This document shows positions 44,558 to 55,518 of a stretch of DNA of 64,000 nt, one piece after another. The notes below the pieces were generated by a model. It was given only the letters and a program-made list of their open reading frames with translations. It searched no databases and was not told the origin of the DNA. Location of the stretch: the NCBI GenBank assembly GCA_047495785.1, contig JBLDXI010000013.1:3534001-3598000 (forward strand). The letters are read 5' to 3'. Made by a program: the position numbers and the translations under genes. This stretch comes from Lepidodermella squamata. Lineage: Eukaryota; Gastrotricha. Numbering within the stretch: the first letter of the stretch is position 1; every line of letters starts with the position of its first letter.

Positions 44558-45967
44558 ATGCCTCGTAAATCAATTCCCGAGGAGGATAAATTGCGCCGAG
44601 TCGAGTTTTGCCGCGTATGTTCTATGCTTTTAAGACGGAATTATTCCAACTTTTTTCCTACAGGTGTGTGGCATCAAAGTGCCGCGGCGAAAGTTGTACC
44701 AGCCGAAAATATGCTTCGCTTGCCAGAAATTTTTCAGCCGCAATGTGGCGTATCTCGACGAGATGAAGTGCATCGGTGGTACTAATAACTGCAAAATTGA
44801 GCCGAAAATTCGCCGCCTGTGCGGACGATGCCGCGTGGAGCGATGCATTGAAGCTGGAATGCAAAGTATGGCAGCTTCACTTTGTGATTTATTTCCACAA
44901 TTATTACGTTAATTTACAGGCAAAGTCGCTATTGAGGTTAAGCGTAACTCTTCAACTTCAACCAAACTTCAAATTGCTGTAACGGATTCTTCGGATAGTT
45001 GTTCGTCAACGTCAGCTTCTTTGCACTTCGAGCCGGCAATCCATGGAGCTTCTGAGGTTGAAAGGGCTCTACTTACATCGACCCATGCAGTCACCCTTCT
45101 TATAGGGCTCGAATCTGTAAGATTTTACATTGATTATAGATACAGCTATTTTACTAAATTATTTCTATCAGTTACCCTTAAAAGTGTATAACGGACCGAT
45201 TGACGAGCGTCTAGTTCAAGAATTAAGTGTGAAGCAGATAGCTCAAATAAACAGCATAGGCGATCAATTTGTTGGCTTCCTGCAAGGTTTGAAGTCATAG
45301 TCTATTTTAATTCGAGTTTAAAGTTTTAACCGTAAACTCGTTTCAGATGCATTTGGCTTTGGTGACATCGAGAAATCGACAGTGATATCAACGAGTCTTC
45401 TAACCGTCATCACGACTTTCTGCGCCATGCCATCGAATTCTTTCAAGTATCAAGTTAACCCACAAACGCTGAATCTATTAACAAAAATGTGCCCCGGTCT
45501 AGATGTTAGTTTTGGGCAGTTTTTAAATATTTTACTCTATTTTTGCACGTGTTTTCAGGAGGCGGCAAAAGACATTGCTGGTCTTGGAAGGATTCTCGAA
45601 GAATGGAAACCGAATTTTCTCGAATCCGCGATTCTTTTTATGCTTCTTGCTTTCAATCGTGAGCATATCGTTTCTTCCAAATTAATCGATAATCTATACT
45701 TTTATTCATTTATTAGCGAACGTCGCGGGTATCAGCCATCCAATGGCGAATATTCGCAGGCGATTTGAAATGGCGTTGAACATGGTTGAATCTAAGCAGA
45801 GATGCTTCGAGGGGCGAATTTCGACTCCGTACTTTGTTCGAACACTTCGCATGCTAGATCGCATTAATGTGATTGTAAAAGCGGCTATTACAGCTGCGTG
45901 GGAGAAAGCCAGGGACGAATTCAACGAACAGTCAGTTAAAACTGTTGACAAATTCGTCCGTGAATAA
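44558..45967 (+). CDS. nuclear hormone receptor, divergent nematode-like
   Basis: Six to seven exons. Exon 1 ends FCR at a GTATGT donor and joins VCGIKVPRRKLYQPKICFAC. The DNA-binding domain has two C4 fingers: C-x2-C...C-x2-C with P-box-like CFACQKFFSRN, then CIGGTNNCKIEPKIRRLCGRC and CRVERCIEAGM. The P box differs from the usual CEGCKGFFRR and resembles the supplementary receptors expanded in nematodes. A Ser/Thr-rich hinge is followed by a ligand-binding-domain-like helical region (DAFGFGDIEKSTVISTSLLT, CAMPSNSFKY, LGRILEEWKPNFLES, FLESAILFMLLAFN) ending DEFNEQSVKTVDKFVRE. Total about 390 residues. It probably binds DNA in the nucleus; ligand unknown or absent. AATAAA follows at about 46012. 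Confidence 0.87.
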
Positions 45968-46686
45968 TAGCATATTAGATTATACAATCGTAGTTTTGTC
46001 TTATATCAATGGAATAAACTTTTTACCATGCTTATAAACACTCTTTTAACTTCAAATTTTCTTCATGAGCCAAACGAACGTGAGTTAGACTGGTGCGAAA
46101 ATGTCGGTATTCTCTGAATCCCAGCAAAATCTCTGGAACCCGAGCTTCCTTTTCAGCTTCGTTTTTACCTTGACTTACACTGCTTCAATTTCAAAATTAT
46201 TTCCGATGATTTCCGATATTTCCGATGATGAGCTTTGATTTCAAACTTCAGAAATCATCATCATCATCATTTGATCAGAAACGTCAGAAAAAGGATGCGT
46301 GCGTTTTGTATATAAAAGGACTTTTTTATAATCCTATTTTAGCTTTAGATTACCTGCCAGACAGCAGAAACGCATTGAACCAAAATAAGAAAATCAAAAG
46401 TTACGCACGGTCAGGTATTTGTTGAGTTGAAACTAAAAATATCTCACGCGCGCCGCGCGGAACTATTTTAGCTCAAAGCTTGGATTGAAATAGCTAAAAA
46501 TAAAAAGTGTAACTCGGACAGACGACAGACTAAGACAGTTTTAATAGTTGTAAAAATATGAATATTCAGAAATCTGTTGCCACCAGCGTCTTCGGTATAT
46601 GAAATTTTACCGAATCCACGAGAAACCCGAGAAAAAATATTAAAATTGAGCGAGTATGCAATTTGGGCCAGAAATTCAAAATTTTA

Positions 46687-46756
46687 TGCACACCCGTGAC
46701 CTTGAAACGGATGTAAACAGGTCTAAATCCGAGCTATTCAACGACGCTAACGATAT
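46687..46756. mobile_element. solo arm of the ATATCGTTAGCGTCG MITE family
   Basis: ACCCGTGACCTTGAAACGGA through AACGACGCTAACGATAT matches about 68 bp of the left arm of the MITE at 24909, in reverse orientation. The second arm is not detectable. Confidence 0.7.
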
Positions 46757-47264
46757 CGGTCCCGTGTAATAATTCGGTGTAGGTATACGTTAAATAATGA
46801 CCTCGAGGTCAGCGCCCTGTCGGAAATCCGTCGACCGAGTTTTAGAGTTGATGACACGATTTTAGCCATTTCTCCCTAAATCGGGCTATGACTTGGGCCC
46901 CCAACTAATTGCAACAAATTGGACCAGATTTATCATCAAATTGTTTTACACATGCTAACATGTTTTGGAATAATAATACACTATTATTTCTCAATTACAA
47001 ATTAAATAAATTATCGAAAATTATCGAATTTGCGTTTTCCGTATAGTTCGTAGAGTTCAAGAAGTTTAAGGAATTGACTTCTAATGATGACAATAATGAA
47101 AATACGGAATGCGTCTGTATAATAACTTCTGCCTGACCCTGTTTATATTTACCCAGTTTATTATTTGTTTATTATTTGTATGGAACTTTAATCGGACTAT
47201 TAATTTGACTTTAATTTAACCTATTACTTTTGTTTGATATACTTGCATACTTTCAGCTTGACGA

Positions 47265-47627
47265 AAAATAAACACTGCGAGCGTTATAAAACTGTCGTTT
47301 TCACCTACATTTCGGCGTGGGCTAAAACGTGTATAGGCACGTGTACGGTCGAAAATAAATATCGAAACATAACCTAAGAAATCTAAATACCGATGTAATA
47401 GCCTCCTCGCAGTTCCGAGTTTTTTCAGGTGTTGACGCCGGCGCAGTATCTAATGTATCGCAGTTGAAATGTCTTCACTAAGGGGGTTGTCAACTTAGCG
47501 GAGGTTGCTGAACCCCTGGCGAGTGAGAAATCTCTCTGAAAAAACTGCAGCTGATTAAACTGAAGTTATCCATTTAAGATGCGGGCAGCTCGCTATATTT
47601 TTGAGATATTTTTGAGATCGCCAGGTC
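47265..47627 (+). promoter_or_regulatory. CAP gene 1 promoter block, arm of an inverted duplication
   Basis: The sequence including GCAGTTCCGAGTTTTTTCAG and GTGTTGACGCCG, plus CTTGACGAAAAATAAACACT farther upstream, recurs inverted at 54330-54665 next to CAP gene 2. Conservation extends over about 350 bp of non-coding DNA, showing that the duplication carried the promoter and perhaps that it has been kept. Confidence 0.65.
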
Positions 47628-49474
47628 ATGGCCTATCTCTTCGTTTTAGCTGCGTGCCTGGTCGCTGGCACTCAGGCTGATAATATTCCTTATCCTAATG
47701 TCACCATCACAGGTAAGCAATATTTCACTATGTACCGACTCACATAATTTCACAAGAATTCTTATTTCAGGTGGCTATATCTGCTCTTGGAGCACAAACT
47801 GGGCTAAATTTTGCTGCTTGAAGGGTACAATCATCGGTGAACCCACGATAACTAAGGACGCCAATGGCCAGTGGTCTACGCCCCAGTGCTCATGTCCCGT
47901 AGAACAAACCACAACCCCGGCTCCCACACAGCCAACTCAGCCCCCCACCCAGGCTCCATATCCTAATATCACTCTCCCAGGTATGAGCAAGATTCTACTT
48001 CCAGTTCGCAATTTTAAAAGAAGTAATATTCCAGGGGCTTATATCTGCTCTTGGAGCTCGAACTGGGCTAAATTTTGTTGCTTGAAGGGTACAATCATCG
48101 GTGAACCCACGATAACAAAGGACGCTAATGGCAAGTGGTCTACCCCGCAGTGCTCCTGTCCTGTAGAACAAACCACAACGCCGGCTCCCACAACTCCAAC
48201 TCAGCCCGCCACCCAGGCTCCATATCCCAATATCACTCTACCAGGTACATACGCACGATTTCACTTCTAACTCGCAATTTAATGCAACTAATACTCCAGG
48301 GGCTTATATCTGCTCTTGGAGCTCGAATTGGGCTAAATTCTGTTGCTTGGAGGGTAACATCACCGGCGAACCCACGATAACAAAGGACGCTAATGGCCAG
48401 TGGTCTACCCCCCAGTGCTCATGCCAGGCTCACTCGAAGTGCGGCCCTCAGCTGACCCCGACAGCTCCTTTCACCGTACCGGCCAGGGGCGTAAGTACTT
48501 GCCGATATTTGCCCGTAACCTGAGATTCATTTTGCGCTATCTCTGAATAAGTCTCAATGTAAGGGCAACATCACTGGCCCTAAAACTCGCTGCTATGATG
48601 ATGTAGCTGACGAAATTTTCCCAATCTCTATCCAAGAGGTTCTCGATCGCCACAACTGCTGGCGCAGTAAGTTAATCATATCGCATTGTGCTTCCTTTAT
48701 TAATTTCAACAAAATATCACCCAGGTCTCGTCGACCCCCCAGCAAAGAACCTCAGCATGCTCCAATGGGACCCTGATCTCGCCATCGTAGCCGAACGGTA
48801 AGGTCCTTCATTCGTTAAACGTCCGATGTCCAAGCTTGTTCATTTTCTTGAACTAGCTGGGCTGCACAGTGCTACGAAGACGGCAATAAGCCTCACGACC
48901 CAAACGAGGATCGCTCTCTGAAGGAGTTCCGCTCCACCCCTGGCGAGTACTACGATGTTGGCCAGAACATGTGTCTTGCCAGTTGGAACCGCTCCTGGTC
49001 CAGCTGCATCGACTCATGGGTAAGTTTTGAACAATAGCTCCGCCTCGGTAGTTGACTTTCCTGAAAAAATTACAGGCCGCGGAACAGAATAATTTCCAAT
49101 ACAACGTGGGGTCAATAAACGGCGGTGCGATCGGACATTACACTCAGCGTATGATTTCCGTTTTTTTTCGAGCCCATGTAATTACTGTATTTTGTTAATA
49201 GTCATTTCGGAAAGGAGTCGATTTGTCGGGTGAGTTTTATTGAAGCCAGATAATTATCAGGTGTTATATTGTACATTTTGGCGCAGCTGTGGCTGGGCTT
49301 ACTGCAAGGGCCGAACCTTTTCATACGTCCAGGTAAGCGAAAGACTGCTTTTGAGCGAGTTATAACTCATTAATTTCACGCTATAAGGTTTGCAACTACG
49401 GTCCTGCTGGTAATATGAATGGGGAAAGCATTGGTCAGGTTAATGGAATTATCACGCCCTACACCAAGGCTTAA
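47628..49474 (+). CDS. CAP/SCP secreted protein with N-terminal cysteine-rich repeats, copy 1
   Basis: A signal peptide (MAYLFVLAACLVAGTQA) is followed by three copies of a module of about 45-50 residues, each on its own exon (47771-47980, 48034-48243, 48299-48490): GYICSWSTNWAKFCCLKG, then WSTPQCSCPVEQ. Proline/threonine linkers (TTTPAPT, PPTQAPYPNIT) join them. A CAP domain spreads over the remaining exons: VLDRHNCWRSLVDPPAKN, LQWDPDLAIVAERWAAQC, YYDVGQNMC, GAIGHYTQ, CGWAYCKGRTFSYVQVCNYGP. The family histidines and glutamates are visible: HN near the start, GHYTQ near the end. CAP proteins are secreted and often act in host interaction or extracellular signalling. The exons joined in phase as read, and TAA is at 49472-49474. 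The N-terminal module is unrecognised; its W and C pattern suggests a small disulfide fold. Confidence 0.88.
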
Positions 49475-49812
49475 ATAGGCCGAAAAATACTGGGCTATTA
49501 TGGACAAGCGGTGCTGGGTTGATCAGAGTTAAATTAGGCGAGAAATCCAAGATTAATAAGGAAAAGTAAACAAACATATCTTTGCATTGTTTAATTTTGC
49601 GTTTTTTGGCGTGTGAACATCTTTGGAAAAGGAATGTCGCGAGATATGAGGATAAATTGGTGATTTTTATTGCTGGTCACAAGCTAAACATCGCTGGGAA
49701 AATAAAAGAAAAAAATCCGCCTAAAATATTAAAACATTAACATAATGTACGTATCGATGTCGACAATCATCAGAACCCTTCGAAACTCGTTCAGATCACA
49801 GCCAGTACGGAA
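49475..49812. other. intergenic
   Basis: This is the 3' flank of CAP gene 1. Nothing else is supported. Confidence 0.4.
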
Positions 49813-50354
49813 ATGGACAAGCGTTTTCGTTGCGAAAATTGCAGGCTAGTAAGATCAAACAATTAAAAATCTATGTCTTAATTGCGACTTATGGCTTATG
49901 GCGCAGTTTATTATTTTAAATATTTTCATAAGTTATCCCTTTTTTCTCATTCAGAGTTCTTATTGATAGTCCTCGGGATGAAAGAGGCAATGCTCCAACG
50001 GTTATTCGTCGTCACAAACCCAATCCGCCGGAGCAAAATCATCCTATTGACCTTCGCATGCATATCAGGCCCAGCTGGGACAACCCTTTTGATCTATCCA
50101 TGGTCCCTCGCCGCGATCGTCCCGTCGATATGTCGATGGAAGCCGATTGCAAGCAGGGTGCGAAAGTTCCTCGCGAAATTGAAGAAAGTATGTAGCGTTT
50201 TTTATTTACCCATTCAATTTATCAAGTTGACTTCTATACAGAATTTGCGATTCCTGACGAGCACGAATCTGACGAATCTTCTTATAGATCCGTCGAATTA
50301 GAGTCAGAGCTAGCTTCGGACTACGAAAGCTCCACTTCATCTAAAGCGGGTTGA
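49813..50354 (+). CDS. candidate small protein with N-terminal C-x2-C, possible family member
   Basis: A short first exon (MDKRFRCENCR) carries one C-x2-C pair and is followed by an intron whose exact donor is uncertain. The second exon in one frame reads VLIDSPRDERGNAPTVIRRH and further polar sequence to PREIEE, then joins (donor GTATGT, acceptor ATACAG) to an acidic/serine-rich end with HESDESSYRSVELESELAS, stopping at 50354. This frame requires a GC donor after TGCAG or a 2 nt shift; another frame is also open in exon 2. Its layout (short Cys exon, polar body) resembles the genes at 41680, 51294 and 59542, but it lacks the histidine and the second C-x2-C half. Low certainty. Confidence 0.4.
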
Positions 50355-50526
50355 ACTTTGTACCATTGTACCATTGAAGTCAGGGAACGTCGGGGAATTC
50401 AAGCGCATCGATCTATTTTGCCAATAAACCCGATTTAATGCTCATTTTTTTTATAATTTTTGAATAATATTGACCTTTGACCATTTTCCTATCCCCGGTT
50501 ACACATTGGCAAAACTTGATGAATTA

Positions 50527-50892
50527 CAGCGTGTCCCAGAAGTTGCGTATCAATCAATTAAATTGGCAAATTTTCGTAGAAAAAGCAACCAATTTTTTCA
50601 AATTAAACCTAACGAGAGAATTATAGATGATTTAACCCAAGAATTAGAAATAATCCGGAAAACCCCGATGGTAACTGGTTCGGTAATTTTTGGTATTTTA
50701 CCCGATTGGACGAAATTTCTCCAGAATTTTTTAATACCATTAAGAATTTACATATTCAATTACTATTCTCGTGATTTTTTTAATTTTTCCAAACATTTTC
50801 TGGCCATGAGATGTGACTTCGTGTCTCATCGTATCGTTTCTTAAGGCTTCTCCGTGTATTTTCTTTGCCTGGGTTACAAATGGGACACGCTG
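50527..50892. mobile_element. mariner-like MITE, CAGCGTGTCC ends, intact copy
   Basis: The left end CAGCGTGTCCCAGAAGTTGC and the right end TTACAAATGGGACACGCTG are inverted, with TA at 50525-50526 and 50893-50894. It is 366 bp, close to the about 371 bp left at 17945-19267 after removing the nested MITE. A long plus-strand frame across it (50470-50844) has no domain and is probably accidental. Confidence 0.82.
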
Positions 50893-51293
50893 TAGACAGA
50901 AAAATAGTCTCGCAATTCTACCAATCGTGACCGAATTCGACCAAAATTCGGGATTACCCGGACCTACCGTCCTTAAACTAAAGAAAAGTGTCTTCTCCAG
51001 CTATTTACTAAATATGTTTAATAAAATTGAGATTTATCAATTTCGTCCGGAATTTGATAGCAATTACCGCAAATGGGAGCGTAATTCATTGCTGAAACTT
51101 TCGAATTTCATTTTGAAAATTGAAGCTGTCTATATAATTTGCTGGACACAGGTGTTCATTTTGCTATAAATAAAAATTATCAAGAAATAATATTCAAAAA
51201 ATCCAACTTAATTATTTCGAATCCGAATGCTTTCTTTTCGATTGTTAATCATTTTTCTCATTTCGCGAATTTATAAACTCTTCAAACTTCGAA
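50893..51293. other. intergenic; upstream of family member 2
   Basis: No supported gene. The last 35 bp hold TTATAAACTCTTCAAACTTC just before the ATG at 51294, a TATA-like and leader-like arrangement also seen, in part, before the genes at 41680 and 59542. Confidence 0.5.
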
Positions 51294-52220
51294 ATGGACC
51301 ATCCTTGCCAGCTTCACGGCATCGTTAACTGCAGTTCCTGCCAGTAAGTCGAGCCCAATTAAAGCATGCGCAAAAGGGTTAAACTTGTTGATTACTTTTA
51401 TTTAGTCATTCTCGCCGGCGAAATGCATCTGGCTCAGAAAAACCAGAGAGCAGCAAAGGCCACAAACGGCAACGTCGGCCCTCGGAGTCGTCTTCGCCCG
51501 TCGATCTGAGTGGATCCAAAGTTCGGCGTAGCTTGACGGGAGCCTTCAACTCTAGCTCACACGAAGACGATCGTCACCTAAGATCAGGGCACCATCAAGA
51601 TCAAGGTCACGCCGCAGGTCATCGGCCGAGGTCACTGGGCGCTTCAAATTATGAGACAATAGATGACTCCACGGCTAGTAATCAACCGATGGATGAATCT
51701 TCCAGGCCTAACCGCGTGATCAAAAAAGCCGTCCGAAAATCGAAACACGTGGCACCCGAAGATCCCTGGGTGATGAGGCAGCCTCGATCGAACGATGGCG
51801 CTTGGGGCTTCGTCGATACGCCGCCGAGTTCTGTTACAAGTGGAGGATCTAGCCAGAAGTGGAATCCTATGGCGGCTCGGGGTGCGACATCGGACGGTTC
51901 TTTCGATTTCGGCAACAGCCAGTTTAATGATTTCAGCTCGATGCGCAGGAGCACGCCGAATGAGTCGTCTCTTGCTAGGTCGATGCCATCTACCTCTAAG
52001 TAGGTTATATTTTCATTTTTTGAGGTCGGGCTCATTATTATTTTCATATAGTGCGAGCCGGAGATTGGCATTTCCAACACCGACGAAAATCGATGACCTA
52101 ACGGCGGGCTTCCGAAATTTGAATGCCCATCAAGATTCGTCCTCGGATAGCGATGATCAAGACAGCGGAATAAACAATTCGAAAAGCAGGACTAAGAAGC
52201 CAGCACCGAAGCGGCGATAA
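51294..52220 (+). CDS. small N-terminal zinc-like motif protein with Ser-rich body, member 2
   Basis: Three exons. The 50 bp first exon encodes MDHPCQLHGIVNCSSC with the same C-x2-H-x4-C-x2-C spacing as 41680 and 59542, and ends in phase 2 at GTAAGT. Exon 2 (from about 51406 to about 52000) is polar and disordered: RRRNASGSEKPESSKGHKRQ, KVRRSLTGAFNSSSHEDDR and RVIKKAVRKSKHVAPEDPW. The last exon reads SRRLAFPTPTKIDDLTAGFR, DSSSDSDDQDSG and a basic end SRTKKPAPKRR. About 280 residues, without a signal peptide or membrane helix. A polyadenylation signal AATAAA lies at about 52254. No family is recognised. It is a probable paralogue of 41680 by gene structure, though body similarity is low. Confidence 0.72.
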
Positions 52221-52470
52221 GCGATGATCTCATTCTGATGCCGGTCATTTCCAATAAAATGAAATTATCAGAGATTGATGATTTTTTTTATATAAAACCC
52301 AGAAATGAGCGTAGAAATGATCCAAGAACCTTAATTTCATTTATTGATCCTTATTAATTTCTGGAAGTAGGACTTTCCTAGTAGGATTAAAATCTGATTT
52401 CTGATCAGCTCGGCACCGTTTATTTATACTTGCAGAAATATGGATTGTTTTTCCTTCATTTTCATGCAAT

Positions 52471-54276
52471 TCAAGCCAAAGTGTAGGGCATGAGCTGTTC
52501 ATTAACTTGGCCAGGTATGTTAGATGCATCCAGATTACCCGAAGGGCCATAGTTGCAAACCTTAAGAGTAAAAGCGTGTTAATTCATGGAATAGGTGTTT
52601 TCCTTACCTGGAGGAATGGCAAACGGCGATTCTTGCAGTAAGCCCAGCCACAGCTGCGAAATGTGAAAATTGGAAATCCCCAAATTACCTGGCTTCTATG
52701 AAACTCACCCGACAAATCGGGTCCTTTGAGCTACGACTAAGTGAAATTATTTCAATAGAATCGACTGTCCGCATGATAACTTTAAACAATCATACCCTGA
52801 GTGTAATGTCCGACATCACCTGTAGCGCCTTCCTTTTTACCCTTGCCATATTCGAAATCCTTCTGCTCATTGGCCTAGATCAAAATGGGATAAAGTAAAC
52901 TAGCGAGGCATAAACCTTGAAAATTACCCACGAGTCGATGCATTTGGACAAGGATTGGTTGTAAGAGGCAGAGCAGATGTTCTGGCCAGCACTGTAGTAC
53001 TCGCCAGGGGTGGAACGGAATTCCTTCAGAGAGCGGTCCTCATTTGGGTCGTGCCCCTCACGGCACTGAGCAGCCCAGCTAATTCAAACATATAGAGATC
53101 GGACCTAAGAGTTTTACATTTGGAAGGGACGCTACCGCTCGGCTAGAATGGCGAGCTCGGGATCCCACTGGAGCTTGCCGAGGTTCTTGGCCGGAGGGTC
53201 GACGATACCTGGGTTTTAATTGGAAATCAAAAGATTCACAATGCGTTATGATAAACTCACTACGCCAGCAGTTGTGCCGGTCGAGAACCTCTTGGATAGA
53301 GACGCCATACAGTTCGTCAGCAATATCGTCATAGCAGCGAGTTTTAGGGCCAGTGATGTTGCCCTTACATTGAGACTTTCAGCAAAGATAACGTACATTT
53401 CATTTTGGAGATAGAATTGCGGTATACTTACGCCCCTAGCCGGCGTTGAGTAAGGAGCAGTCGGAATGATCTCTGGGCCGCATTTCGAGCTGTAATTTTC
53501 GTCAGTAATAGGGCATGAATACTGGGGAGCAGACCACTGGCCATTGGCGTCCTGCACGATTCTAGCGTTGCCGATGACTTTTCCATTTGAGCAACAGAAC
53601 TCAGCCCAGTTCCCGCCCCAAGAGCACAAGTAGGACCCTAAAATATGCAAATGATAAGATGGCGAGAATTCACAGAGACGTCATGGACCTTGGACACTGG
53701 TTGTGACATTAGGTTTAGCCAGTGGCGCAGCGGTGTTTTGGTTCGCAGAGCATGAGCACTGAGGCGTGGACCACTGGCCACTGGCGTCTTTCGTTATCGT
53801 GGGGTCGCCAGTCATGTTACCATTCAAGCAGCAAAATTTAGCCGACGTCGTGCCCCAGGAGCAGATGTAAGCCCCTGAAATATGAGTTTGATTGATATGG
53901 AAATCTGACAGAGAACGCTTTCTCACCTGCGACAGTGACGTTGGGCTTGACAAGAGCTGCAGCGGTCACAGGTTGAGTTGTGGCTTGATCTACGGCGCAT
54001 GAGAACTTGGGAGTAGACCACTGGCCGTTAGTGTCTTGCCAAATCCTGGGGTCGCCAGTGAGGTTACCCTTCAAGCAGCAGAAATTAGCCCAGTTTAACA
54101 GCGTGCCGTTTACATTCGAGTTGCCCCAAGAGCAGAGATAGGTACCTGAAATACTAGCTACGGTAAAATTGCGAAATTCTGGTGAAATACTGCTCACCTG
54201 CAGGAGCAGTCACATTGGGCTTTTGAGCCTGAGCGGCAGCGACGATGCACGCAGCGATAGCAAAGATAAAGGCCAT
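52471..54276 (-). CDS. CAP/SCP secreted protein with N-terminal cysteine-rich repeats, copy 2
   Basis: This is the inverted partner of the gene at 47628. A signal peptide (MAFIFAIAACIVAAAQA) is followed by three cysteine modules: GTYLCSWGNSNVNGT..CCLKGNLTGDPRI, GAYICSWGTTSAKFCCLNG and GSYLCSWGGNWAEFCCSNG. Linkers are Ala/Pro/Asn/Thr-rich rather than the Pro/Thr linkers of copy 1. The CAP region reads VLDRHNCW, LQWDPELAILAERWAAQC, ADELYGVSIQEV and a terminal part VCNYGPSGNLDASNIPGQV, ending at 52471. Exon layout matches copy 1, but the modules and linkers have diverged, so the duplication is not very recent or evolves fast outside the CAP core. Confidence 0.86.
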
Positions 54277-55518
54277 GATTTAGCGTAAATAAGCATTTCA
54301 ATCCAGCGAGCGACCCGCTTGTTAAATAGATATAACATTAGTTTAATCAGCTGCAGTTTTCAAGAGAGTTTCGCCAGGGTTCAGCAACCTCCGCTAAGTT
54401 GACAACCTAATTGTTAAAGACATCTTAACAGCGGCATTTGATATCGGTTTTTGCGGCGGCGTCAACACCTGAAAAAACTCGGAACTGCGAGGAGGGGAAA
54501 ACGGGTCGATTACATCGGAACGTAGATTTCGTAGATTATGTTTCGATATTTATTTTCAACCGCACATGTGCCTACACGTTTTAGCCCACGCCGAAATGTG
54601 AGTGAGTGAAAAATAACAGTTTTATAAAGCGCGAGTGTTTATTTTTCGTCAGGCTGAAATCTGAAGTTAAGCTAGTACATCAAACAAAACTAAAAGGTTA
54701 ACGGAGATGAGTTTGACCTTCTAGTTTAACAAATCATGGTCACTGTCCACACTTGGGCTTTTTATAACCATTTCAGGCAAGATGGTTTTTCAGGCTACAA
54801 CGAAGCCAAAGCCGAGACCTCTATAACGAAACCGGTCGGAGGCCAGTCGGATCTCTAAGAAACCAGGACCCGCGGAACCTAGAGGCAGATAATAGTTTGA
54901 TATAATCACATTACGTTCAACTTATTTCTCATTACTGGATTACAAATCTGGCACTTGTTCCTCTCGGCGTGACCCACATCTCGACGCTTGCTGCCGATCA
55001 AACAGGGAAGGCAAATTAGAATATTTGAGCACATTTTATACACATCTTGCACAGTCTTGCATGCCTGAGTCAAAAATATCCAAGCTCATTTCGAGTTTAT
55101 AGACAATTTATCAAATTTGGCCTGCCGAAAAAGTTCATAATCAAAAGAAAAGATAGGTATAAAATAAAAAAAAACCTCTTATGCAGCGAATGAATACGCG
55201 ATGGCTTACGTCTCTTCATTCAACGCTAGAGGGCGTATGATCGAACTAATAAGGACAATTATTCATAGAATTAACAAAAATGTTAGTGCAACCAGATATA
55301 CCTTATGTAATTTCAAAAGGTAAAATGCCGATACCGACAGCACGAGCAACCTCTCACGAGTTGATGGCGTTAAGACAGCGGATCCTTGGGCTTTTAGCGT
55401 CATGTACGATGCGCACTCGTTGAGGGCTTTGTTGATATACGACACACGCGCGAGTACTCCCTTAAGGTTGTTGCACTGGGACTTAGTTTATTCCTCACGT
55501 TTAACCACAAACGAGAAA
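54277..55518. other. 1.2 kb intergenic region
   Basis: The first 400 bp are the promoter arm shared (inverted) with CAP gene 1, including CTGAAAAAACTCGGAACTGC and CGGCGGCGTCAACACCTG-like sequence. Beyond about 54670 nothing is supported. Confidence 0.5.

Larger units (their letters stand above)
45968..47627. other. 1.7 kb intergenic region upstream of CAP gene 1
   Basis: No gene is supported. Contents: a CATCATCATCATCAT run near 46257, a solo MITE arm at 46687-46756, and from about 47260 the start of an inverted duplication shared with 54330-54665 that forms the CAP gene 5' flank. Confidence 0.5.

Noticed and set aside
46250-46275. CATCAT run as a CRISPR-like or regulatory array
   Set aside because: It is a simple trinucleotide microsatellite in a eukaryotic intergenic region, and no spacer structure exists anywhere in the window.
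49882-50301. 139-residue frame with hydrophobic stretches
   Set aside because: It starts from a non-ATG-like context inside an intron and competes with a frame that continues into a second exon; it is probably accidental.
50470-50844. 124-residue open frame on the plus strand
   Set aside because: Nearly all of it lies inside the CAGCGTGTCC MITE at 50527-50892. It has no domain and no splice support.
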